Below, piece after piece: positions 1 to 4,822 of a DNA stretch of 7,778 nucleotides. A model generated the notes under the pieces. The model was not told the DNA's origin, made no database searches, and saw only the letters and a list, made by a program, of their open reading frames with translations. Source of the stretch: JBOHHM01 sp050725495 (GTDB lineage: Bacteria > Pseudomonadota > Gammaproteobacteria > Burkholderiales > Burkholderiaceae_C); contig JBOHHM010000276.1 of the NCBI GenBank assembly GCA_050725495.1, positions 1-7,778 of the forward strand. Direction: 5' to 3'. Numbering within the stretch: the first letter of the stretch is position 1; each line of letters begins with the position of its first letter. Position numbers and translations under genes: made by a program.

Positions 1-284
1 GGCACCAGGTCATGCTGCACGGCTGCACGGTCGGCGACAACTCGCTGATCGGCATCCAGTCCGTGATCCTGAACAACGCCAAGATCGGCCGCAACTGCAT
101 CGTCGGCGCGGGCAGCGTGGTGACCGAAGGCAAGGAATTTCCCGACAACTCGCTGATCGTCGGCAGCCCGGCCAAGGCGGTGCGCACGCTCGATGAAGCG
201 ACCGCCGCGAAACTGAAAGCAAACGCCGAGCATTACGTGGCCAACGCCCGCCGCTATGCCCGGGGCCTGAGGAGAATAGCCTGA
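1..284 (+). CDS. Gamma-carbonic-anhydrase-family hexapeptide protein, 3' part only
   Basis: The open frame enters from the left edge (first full codon at base 3) and ends with TGA at 282-284, so only about the last 93 residues are present. The opening residues HQVMLHGCTVGDNSLIG match the segment of YrdA/PaaY-type gamma carbonic anhydrases that supplies two of the metal-binding histidines: the first visible residue and the His of LHG. After it come left-handed beta-helix hexapeptide turns (IGIQSV, IGRNCIVGAGSVV), the family's SPAKAVRTL segment and a C-terminal helix. An ATG exists at base 12, but it lies inside the conserved motif and is not the start. Members bind a divalent metal; many have weak or unproven carbonic anhydrase activity, so the reaction is left open. 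The stop codon overlaps the hslO start by one base (TGATG), which suggests co-transcription and translational coupling. Confidence 0.9.
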   Translation, partial: HQVMLHGCTVGDNSLIGIQSVILNNAKIGRNCIVGAGSVVTEGKEFPDNSLIVGSPAKAVRTLDEATAAKLKANAEHYVANARRYARGLRRIA

Positions 285-1336
285 TGTCGGAGTTGCACAA
301 GTTCCTGTTTGACGGCCTGCCGGTGCGCGGCATGATCGTGCGGCTGACCGATGCTTGGGCGGAAATCCTGCGCCGGCGCGAGTCCAACAGCGCCACAGGC
401 GCCTATCCCGCGCCGGTGCGCGAACTGCTGGGCGAGATGGCCGCAGCGGGGGCGCTGATGCAGTCCAACATCAAGTTCAACGGTGCCCTGGTGCTGCAGA
501 TTTTTGGCGATGGCCCGGTGAAACTGGCAGTGGCCGAGGTCCAGCCGGACCTGAGCCTGCGCGCCACCGCCACGGTGGTGGGCGAGGTGCCCGAGCAGGC
601 AAGCCTGAGCCAGATGGTCAACGTGGCCAACCAGGGGCGCTGCGCCATCACGCTCGACCCCAAGGACAAATTCCCGGGGCAGCAGCCCTACCAGGGTGTG
701 GTGCCGCTGTTTGGCGACCAGGGCCAGAAGATCGAAAAGCTCAGCGCCGTGCTGGAGCACTACATGCTGCAGTCCGAGCAGCTCGACACCACGCTGGTGC
801 TGGCGGCCGACGACCGGGTGGCCGCCGGTCTGCTGATCCAGCGCCTGCCGGTGCAGGGCGAGGGCAATTTGGCTGGCAGCAAAAATTGGGGTCGGACCCC
901 CATTACGGAGCGAACAGACGACAGTCTGGACGCTCGTAGATTGGGCTCTGACCCCGATTTTTCGGACGAGATTGGCCTCAATGAGCACTACAACCGCATC
1001 GCCCACCTGGCGGCCAGCCTGCAGCGCGAGGAGCTGCTGACGCTGGATGTGGACACCATTTTGCGCCGCCTGTTCTGGGAAGAGAAAGTGCTGCGCTTCG
1101 AACCGCAGCAGGGGATGACGGCGCCGCGCTTTGCCTGCACCTGCAGCCGCGAGCGCGTGGGCAACATGATCCGCAGCCTGGGCAGCGAAGAGGCCGACAG
1201 CATCATCGCCGAGCGTGGCGAGATCGAGGTGGGTTGCGAGTTCTGCGGCACGCAGTACCGGTTTGACGCGGTCGATGCCGCCCAGGTGTTCGCCGCCAGC
1301 CGCCATCAGCCTGCGGGCAGCGCGGTCGTTCATTGA
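284..1336 (+). CDS. hslO: Hsp33 redox-regulated molecular chaperone, with an unusual in-frame insertion
   Basis: Cytosolic holdase chaperone activated by oxidation: zinc is lost and disulfides form when hypochlorite or peroxide plus heat unfold the linker. The N-terminal core runs from residue 1 to about 190. A linker follows, with the typical EELLTLDVDTILRRLFWEE segment. The C-terminal zinc centre has the family CxC...CxxC pattern at Cys285, Cys287, Cys318 and Cys321 (CTCSRER and GCEFCG), so the redox switch is intact. The ATG at 284 has a good Shine-Dalgarno (GAGGAG, 9-nt gap) and overlaps the upstream TGA. At 350 aa it is clearly longer than the 292-aa E. coli protein. Part of the excess is residues 200-226, encoded by an 82-bp inverted repeat (separate entry) in the loop where the core joins the linker. 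Family identification is secure; whether the insertion affects activity cannot be seen from sequence. Confidence 0.96.
   Translation: MSELHKFLFDGLPVRGMIVRLTDAWAEILRRRESNSATGAYPAPVRELLGEMAAAGALMQSNIKFNGALVLQIFGDGPVKLAVAEVQPDLSLRATATVVGEVPEQASLSQMVNVANQGRCAITLDPKDKFPGQQPYQGVVPLFGDQGQKIEKLSAVLEHYMLQSEQLDTTLVLAADDRVAAGLLIQRLPVQGEGNLAGSKNWGRTPITERTDDSLDARRLGSDPDFSDEIGLNEHYNRIAHLAASLQREELLTLDVDTILRRLFWEEKVLRFEPQQGMTAPRFACTCSRERVGNMIRSLGSEEADSIIAERGEIEVGCEFCGTQYRFDAVDAAQVFAASRHQPAGSAVVH
881..962. repeat. 82-bp nested inverted-repeat element inside hslO (REP/MITE-like)
   Basis: The ends are AAAAATTGGGGTC at 881-893 and GACCCCGATTTTT at 950-962, near-perfect inverted copies. The arms continue inward as GGACCCCCAT against ATTGGGCTCT, with mismatches that are mostly G:U-compatible in RNA. 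The centre holds GAGCG/CGCTC and a perfect CAGAC-GACA-GTCTG hairpin (915-928). The whole segment could therefore fold into one long stem in DNA or mRNA. It is read through in frame as residues 200-226 of Hsp33, without a stop codon. GGGGTCAGAGCCC-type ends resemble, from memory, REP-like palindromes associated with RAYT (Y1-type) transposases in betaproteobacteria. That link is recall, and no transposase is encoded in this window. Confidence 0.85.
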
Positions 1337-1355
1337 CCATTGACGCCGGGCCGGC

Positions 1356-2018
1356 TCAGCGTTTCAGCAGCCCGGTGAACAGGCGGTGCTCGCAGTCGGG
1401 GTCGCTGCATTGGTCGCAGGACCAGGCCGTTTTTGCCTCTGAGCTTGAATCAGATCCGCCTGTAGCCCTCGACAATCCTGAATTATATGCTATTGAATTA
1501 ATAGCAACGAGGGCGTTCGCCAGGCGCTGGGCACCCGTGCCGTAGATCACTTGGTAGGCCAGGCCGGCGCGCGCCAGGGCGGCACGCAGCAAGGCATCCA
1601 CCGGCTCGCGCACCTGCGGCCCATCGCGCTGCAGGCCATCGGCCACCCAGGGCAGGTCCAGCCCGGTGAGCAGGGTCAGGTCGTAGCGGCGCTGGTGGGA
1701 CAGGGCGAAATCGTAGAGCGAACAGTCGCCAAACAGCAGCTCGCTGTAGACGGCGGTCATCAGCGGCGCGGTGTCGGCAATCACGATGTCGGCCGCGACG
1801 GCCTGGTCCACCCGGCGGGCCTGCTCCAGCGCGATGGCCATTTGCTCATCGGGGCGCGGCGTGCGGCCTTCGTGGATGCACCATTCGCGCAGGGCTTCGG
1901 GCACGGCCGCTACGGTTTGGCCCTGAGCGCGCAGATGGGCTGCCAGCTCGGCCGCCAGCCGGGTTTTGCCGGTGCTTTCCGCCCCCAGCAAGGCGATTCG
2001 GATCGCGCGCTTCATCAT
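1356..2018 (-). CDS. NadR kinase-like P-loop protein, probable nicotinamide riboside kinase
   Basis: A 220-aa P-loop protein with Walker A GAESTGKT at residues 12-19, right after the first beta-strand. Other segments resembling the kinase domain of NadR are EALREW (41-46), ADIVIADTAPLMTAVYSEL (76-94) and DLPWVADGLQRDG (121-133). The adenylyltransferase domain of full NadR is absent. The likely reaction is ATP-dependent phosphorylation of nicotinamide riboside to NMN, inferred from this similarity and from pnuC 20 bp upstream. The C-terminus carries CDQCSDPDCEH (Cys201, Cys204, Cys209, His211), a possible small metal site unlike NadR. The 25-30 residues before it (about 171-198) are encoded by an AT-rich palindromic segment and look inserted. 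The start is ATG 2018 (MMKRAIRI; 2015 is equally possible). A longer frame to 2168 would overlap pnuC. No strong Shine-Dalgarno is visible. The gene converges on hslO, 19 bp apart. Confidence 0.85.
   Translation of the reverse strand: MMKRAIRIALLGAESTGKTRLAAELAAHLRAQGQTVAAVPEALREWCIHEGRTPRPDEQMAIALEQARRVDQAVAADIVIADTAPLMTAVYSELLFGDCSLYDFALSHQRRYDLTLLTGLDLPWVADGLQRDGPQVREPVDALLRAALARAGLAYQVIYGTGAQRLANALVAINSIAYNSGLSRATGGSDSSSEAKTAWSCDQCSDPDCEHRLFTGLLKR
1431..1514. repeat. AT-rich palindromic segment within the NadR-like gene
   Basis: Two nested perfect inverted repeats: GCCCTCG (1465-1471) with CGAGGGC (1508-1514), and inside them GCTATT (1489-1494) with AATAGC (1500-1505) around a 5-nt loop. 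The 1481-1505 stretch is strikingly AT-rich against the surrounding GC-rich coding DNA. It encodes low-complexity residues (about 171-198 of the host protein, including GGSDSSSEAK) between the conserved body and the Cys-rich tail. A GCTATT...AATAGC stem followed on the - strand by GGGCTACAGGC resembles an interspersed repeat that I recall from Comamonadaceae genomes. The outer boundaries are approximate; the hairpins themselves are exact. Confidence 0.6.
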
Positions 2019-2038
2019 GGGCCTGTGCGGGGCTGGGT

Positions 2039-2644
2039 TCAAAGCCTGCGCTGCCAGGCGCGCCAGCCCACCACGCTCAGGCCTGTGAACAGTGTATAGA
2101 GAATGACGGTCAGCCACAGGCCCTTGTAGGCGAAGAGGCCCACACTGACCACATTCACGACGATCCACAGCAGCCAGTTTTCAATGAACTTGCGGCCCAG
2201 CAGAAACTGGCCCACCAGGCTGGCAGCGGTGGGGAAGGCGTCCCACCAGGGCACATCGGTGTCCGTGAACTGATGGAGAAAAAGACCGATGGCTGGCCAC
2301 AAAAGGGTGCAGGACGCGATGGCTTTGGCAATGCCGGTGCGCGACAGGCGGGCCACCCGCAAGGTGCTGCCATCGGCGCGGTGGCCGCGCAGCCACTGGA
2401 ACCAGCCCCAGCAGGCGACCACGGCAAAGAAGATTTGCAGCGCCGCGTCGCCGTAGAGCCGGCTGCGCCAGAACAGCGCGAAGTACATGAGCGAACTGAG
2501 GGCGGCCAGCGGCCAGCCCCAGTGGATCTCCCGGATGTTGAAGCCCACCATGGCCAGCGCCAGCGCGAAAGCGACGAGTTCCAGCCAGCTCGTGGGCGAG
2601 CCCCACAGAACGAAGACCGTGGAGAAGAGCAGTTCGAAAGACAT
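2039..2644 (-). CDS. pnuC: PnuC-family nicotinamide riboside transporter
   Basis: A 201-aa inner-membrane protein, nearly all hydrophobic helices (about seven membrane segments). PnuC landmarks are the NIREIHWGWPLAALSSLMY segment (36-54), LYGDAALQIFF (63-73) followed by WGWFQW (79-84), and ENWLLWIVVNVVSVGLF (155-171). PnuC proteins carry out facilitated diffusion of nicotinamide riboside, with intracellular phosphorylation trapping the substrate. The NadR-like kinase gene starting 20 bp after the pnuC stop fits that pairing. The homologous thiamine carrier PnuT is the alternative, but no thiamine pyrophosphokinase gene or recognisable TPP riboswitch is next to it. Translation starts at ATG 2644 (MSFELLFS). 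No good Shine-Dalgarno precedes it; the sequence upstream is a repeat-like segment separating it from ftsB. Regulation is not visible. Confidence 0.92.
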   Translation of the reverse strand: MSFELLFSTVFVLWGSPTSWLELVAFALALAMVGFNIREIHWGWPLAALSSLMYFALFWRSRLYGDAALQIFFAVVACWGWFQWLRGHRADGSTLRVARLSRTGIAKAIASCTLLWPAIGLFLHQFTDTDVPWWDAFPTAASLVGQFLLGRKFIENWLLWIVVNVVSVGLFAYKGLWLTVILYTLFTGLSVVGWRAWQRRL

Positions 2645-2756
2645 CGAAGATAAGGGCGTAGCGAGCGGCTGTCAGGCGAGGCGGACGGAGCGCAGCAACC
2701 GGAACGTACTTCAGGTACGTGAGGATTGCGAGCACCGCCCAACGACGCATGGCGGC
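2645..2756. repeat. Intergenic repeat-like segment between ftsB and pnuC
   Basis: A non-coding stretch containing a hairpin with a perfect 6-bp stem, ACGTAC (2704-2709) / GTACGT (2715-2720). The hairpin is extended outward by GCAACC (2695-2700) pairing with GGATTGC (2723-2729) with one bulged base. The flanking text (GTGAGGATTGCGAGCACCGC, and CTGTCAGGCGAGGCGG on the pnuC side) resembles an interspersed repeat that I recall from Burkholderiales genomes, but copy number cannot be tested here. Read on the - strand it gives an open frame (to 2750) that overlaps pnuC out of frame and is not a gene. No clear promoter for pnuC was found in it. Confidence 0.55.
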
Positions 2757-2780
2757 CGCGCGGTAGCCCCCTACCGCGCG
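2757..2780 (-). other. Stem-loop spanning the ftsB stop codon
   Basis: A perfect 10-bp inverted repeat, CGCGCGGTAG (2757-2766) and CTACCGCGCG (2771-2780), around a CCCC loop (GGGG in the - strand transcript). The ftsB stop codon TAG lies at 2771-2773, so the last codons form one arm. A stem this GC-rich at the end of a gene could slow polymerase or protect the mRNA 3' end. There is no T-run after it on the - strand, so it is not a standard intrinsic terminator. Confidence 0.7.
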
Positions 2781-3046
2781 ATCTGGACGTAGATCTCGCC
2801 CTGCTTCACCATGCCGAGCTCCATGCGGGCTCTTTCCTCGACCATCTCCAGGCCTTCCTTGAGGTCGCGCACTTCAGCTGCCAGACGTTCGTTGGCCTGC
2901 AGGGCCTGGGCGTTCTCGGCCTGCTGCGCCTCGAGCTTTTGCTGCATCTGCGCCACGTTGGGAACGCTGCCCCGGCCCCACCACAGCTGCGTGTGCACCA
3001 TCACGAGCAGGGCGAGCAGGATCAGCGGGACGACGCGGTTAGTCAT
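2771..3046 (-). CDS. ftsB: Cell division protein FtsB (septum formation initiator)
   Basis: A 91-aa bitopic inner-membrane protein of the FtsQ-FtsB-FtsL divisome subcomplex, which relays the signal activating septal peptidoglycan synthesis by FtsWI. It has a short cytoplasmic N-terminus (MTNR), one membrane helix at about residues 5-22 (VVPLILLALLVMVHTQLW), then GRGSVPNV. A periplasmic coiled coil follows (about 33-66, rich in Gln/Glu/Ala/Leu), then the family signature EMVEERARMELGMVKQGEIYV (68-88). Three in-frame ATGs compete. ATG 3046 gives the usual FtsB N-terminus. ATG 3052 has a better-spaced AGG (7 nt). ATG 3067 lies inside the terminus of a repeat element and is unlikely. Position downstream of eno is the common proteobacterial arrangement. 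A hairpin spans the stop codon. Confidence 0.92.
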   Translation of the reverse strand: MTNRVVPLILLALLVMVHTQLWWGRGSVPNVAQMQQKLEAQQAENAQALQANERLAAEVRDLKEGLEMVEERARMELGMVKQGEIYVQIAR

Positions 3047-3060
3047 CGGCATCGCTTTGC

Positions 3061-3129
3061 CTGTCATCCTGAGCGACGCGAAGGATCTCGCAGTGCATGC
3101 AAGATTCCTCGCCAGGCTCGGAATGACAG
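3061..3129. repeat. 69-bp inverted-repeat element between eno and ftsB
   Basis: The ends are inverted copies: CTGTCATCCTGAGC at 3061 onward, and GCTCGGAATGACAG ending at 3129, which reads CTGTCATTCCGAGC on the other strand (12 of 14 identical). Inside, AAGGATCT and AGATTCCT form a second imperfect inverted pair, flanking the perfect palindrome TGCATGCA (3094-3101). TGTCATCCTGAGC...GAAGGATCT repeats are, from memory, widely dispersed non-coding palindromic elements in several bacterial phyla. This copy fills most of the gap after eno and supplies the sequence just upstream of the ftsB ribosome-binding region. It carries no T-run terminator. Confidence 0.8.
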
Positions 3130-3149
3130 CTCATGCTGAATGCTGCGTG

Positions 3150-4433
3150 TCAGCGCAGGTTATAGAACGCCGCGCGGCCGGGGTAGCTCGCGATGTCGCC
3201 CAGGTCTTCCTCGATGCGCAGCAGCTGGTTGTACTTGGCCATGCGGTCCGAGCGCGAGAGCGATCCGGTCTTGATCTGGCCCGCGTTGGTGCCGACCGCG
3301 ATGTCGGCGATGGTGCTGTCCTCGGTCTCGCCCGAGCGGTGGCTGATCACGGCGGTGTAGCCCGCGCGCTTGGCCATCTCGATGGCGGCGAAGGTCTCGG
3401 TCAGCGTGCCGATCTGGTTGATCTTGATCAGGATCGAGTTGGCGATCTTCTTGTCGATGCCTTCCTTCAGGATCTTGGTGTTGGTCACGAACAGATCATC
3501 ACCGACCAGCTGCACCTTGGCGCCCAGGCGCTCGGTCAGAATCTTCCAGCCGTCCCAGTCGCCTTCGGCCATGCCGTCTTCGATGCTGATGATGGGGTAT
3601 TTGTCGCACCAGGTCGCCAGGGTGTCGGTCCATTCCTGGGCCGACAGCACCAGGCCTTCGCCTTCGAGGTGGTATTGGCCGTCCTTGTAGAACTCGCTGG
3701 CGGCGCAGTCCAGGCCCAGCGCGATCTGCTCGCCGGCGGTAAAGCCGGCCTTCTCGATCGCTTCCAGAATCATCTGGATCGCGGCCTCGTGGCTGGGCAC
3801 ATTGGGCGCAAAGCCACCTTCGTCGCCGACGGCCACGCTCATGCCCTTGTCGTGCAGGATTTTCTTGAGCGCATGGAACACCTCGGCGCCGTAGCGCACG
3901 GCTTCGCGAAAGCTCGGTGCGCCCACGGGAATGATCATCAGCTCCTGCAGATCGAGGTTGTTGTTGGCATGCGCGCCGCCGTTGACCACGTTCATCATGG
4001 GCACGGGCATCTGCATGCCGCCCATGCCGCCGAAATAGCGGTACAGCGGCAGGCCCGATTCCTCGGCCGCGGCGCGGGCCACGGCCATCGAGACGGCCAG
4101 CATGGCGTTGGCGCCCAGGCGGCTCTTGTTGTCGGTGCCATCCAGGTCGATCAGGGTCTTGTCCAGGAAAGCCTGTTCGGACGCGTCGAGGCCCAGCACG
4201 GCTTCGGAGATTTCGGTGTTGATGTGCTCCACGGCCTTGAGCACGCCCTTGCCCAGGTAACGGCTCTTGTCGCCGTCGCGCAGCTCGATGGCTTCGCGCG
4301 AGCCGGTGGATGCGCCCGAGGGCACGGCCGCACGGCCCATGGTGCCGGACTCCAGCAGCACGTCGCATTCGACGGTCGGGTTGCCGCGGCTGTCGAGGAT
4401 TTCGCGGCCAACGATGTCAACGATTGCACTCAT
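3150..4433 (-). CDS. eno: Enolase (phosphopyruvate hydratase)
   Basis: Glycolytic enzyme converting 2-phosphoglycerate to phosphoenolpyruvate with Mg2+; cytosolic, and in many proteobacteria also part of the RNA degradosome. Its 427 aa are within the family norm (E. coli about 432). The N-terminal domain has GREILDSRGNPTVE (9-22) and the flexible substrate loop SGASTG (39-44). The barrel has acid/base Glu205 in VGDEGGFAPN, Mg ligands Asp242, Glu285 and Asp312, proton-abstracting Lys337 in LIKINQIGT, SHRSGETED (364-372) and Lys388. All the catalytic residues I can assign are present. ATG 4433 is preceded by a strong Shine-Dalgarno, AAAGGA at 4444-4439, 5 nt away. It lies 101 bp downstream of the DUF1330 gene, across a heptamer inverted repeat, and may have its own promoter in that AT-richer leader, though none is convincing. 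FtsB follows. Confidence 0.99.
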   Translation of the reverse strand: MSAIVDIVGREILDSRGNPTVECDVLLESGTMGRAAVPSGASTGSREAIELRDGDKSRYLGKGVLKAVEHINTEISEAVLGLDASEQAFLDKTLIDLDGTDNKSRLGANAMLAVSMAVARAAAEESGLPLYRYFGGMGGMQMPVPMMNVVNGGAHANNNLDLQELMIIPVGAPSFREAVRYGAEVFHALKKILHDKGMSVAVGDEGGFAPNVPSHEAAIQMILEAIEKAGFTAGEQIALGLDCAASEFYKDGQYHLEGEGLVLSAQEWTDTLATWCDKYPIISIEDGMAEGDWDGWKILTERLGAKVQLVGDDLFVTNTKILKEGIDKKIANSILIKINQIGTLTETFAAIEMAKRAGYTAVISHRSGETEDSTIADIAVGTNAGQIKTGSLSRSDRMAKYNQLLRIEEDLGDIASYPGRAAFYNLR

Positions 4434-4438
4434 TTTTT

Positions 4439-4444
4439 TCCTTT
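4439..4444 (-). promoter_or_regulatory. Ribosome-binding site of eno
   Basis: AAAGGA on the - strand, five A residues before the eno ATG. It is the clearest Shine-Dalgarno among the - strand genes here, in keeping with the high expression usual for enolase, and it fixes the start at 4433. Confidence 0.8.
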
Positions 4445-4478
4445 GGTTCAGTAATTTTCGGGTTCAGTGTGGGCAGAG

Positions 4479-4537
4479 GTTCGGCGTTCGGCGTTGAGCG
4501 TTCAGCGAGGAAGTCCAACGCTCAACGCTCAACGCTA
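4479..4537. repeat. Heptamer-built inverted repeat between DUF1330 gene and eno
   Basis: Four heptamers on the left, GTTCGGC (4479), GTTCGGC (4486), GTTGAGC (4493) and GTTCAGC (4500). A 10-nt spacer follows, then three heptamers in the opposite sense: AACGCTC (4517), AACGCTC (4524) and AACGCTA (4531). The arms 4484-4502 and 4517-4535 pair over 19 bp with two mismatches, leaving a 14-nt loop. The last heptamer contains the DUF1330 stop codon (TAG on the - strand, 4537-4535). In the transcript this makes a large stem-loop right after that gene. There is no U-run, so Rho-independent termination is doubtful; attenuation or mRNA-end protection before eno is possible. The tandem heptamers suggest growth by replication slippage. 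Confidence 0.8.
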
Positions 4538-4822
4538 CACCCCTTCGACGACGACCATCCGCATCACGGCTGCGCCTTGCCGCGCCGCACGTGCCTTGCC
4601 GTATTCGGGCGAGGCATGGAAGGCCTTGGCGGCTTCAAATGACGGAAATTTCAGAATGACCAGGCGCTCGGGCACCCAGTCGCCTTCCAGCACCTCGACC
4701 TTGCCGCCGCGCACGCAGACTTCTGCACCATGGGCCTGCATCGCCGCGCTCGACCATTTCTTGTAGTCCTCGTACTGCGCCGGGTTGCTCACGCTCACAT
4801 GGGCAATGATGTAGCCACTCAT
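4535..4822 (-). CDS. DUF1330 domain protein
   Basis: A 95-aa single-domain protein of the DUF1330 family, a ferredoxin-like alpha+beta (dimeric alpha/beta barrel-type) fold. Recognisable parts are the opening strand SGYIIAHVSVSNPAQYEDYKK (2-22), KVEVLEGDWVPERLVILKFPSFEAAKAFH (41-69), SPEYGKARAAR (71-81) and a final strand AAVMRMVVVEGV (84-95). No biochemical function is established for the family, and none is claimed. It starts at ATG 4822 within the last codons of kdsA: ATGA is shared, so the two are probably translationally coupled. GGAGAG lies 9 nt upstream, inside kdsA. A longer frame to 5335 would overlap kdsA out of frame and is rejected. The stop codon touches the heptamer inverted repeat that separates it from eno. 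Confidence 0.93.
   Translation of the reverse strand: MSGYIIAHVSVSNPAQYEDYKKWSSAAMQAHGAEVCVRGGKVEVLEGDWVPERLVILKFPSFEAAKAFHASPEYGKARAARQGAAVMRMVVVEGV

Noticed and set aside
254..1333. Long - strand open frame (359 aa) opposite hslO
   Set aside because: Mirror of the Hsp33 gene in GC-rich DNA; low-complexity Ala/Arg/His/Gln composition and no recognisable domain.
1331..1355. Direct repeat CATTGAC twice over the hslO stop codon, then GCCGGGCCGGC, between the convergent genes
   Set aside because: Too short, and without a T-run on either strand, to call a bidirectional terminator; a chance duplication is sufficient.
2019..2168. N-terminal extension of the NadR-like protein
   Set aside because: It lies within pnuC coding sequence in another frame; the P-loop strand begins right after the Met pair at 2018/2015.
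2181..2750. 189-aa - strand frame starting in the ftsB-pnuC spacer
   Set aside because: Its N-terminal part is translated repeat and the rest is pnuC out of frame.
2811..4454. 547-aa + strand open frame opposite ftsB and eno
   Set aside because: Antisense shadow of enolase; no family resemblance, and it crosses a repeat element.
4479..4537. CRISPR-like repeat/spacer pattern
   Set aside because: Units are 7 bp with essentially no spacers; this is a tandem heptamer inverted repeat, not a CRISPR array.
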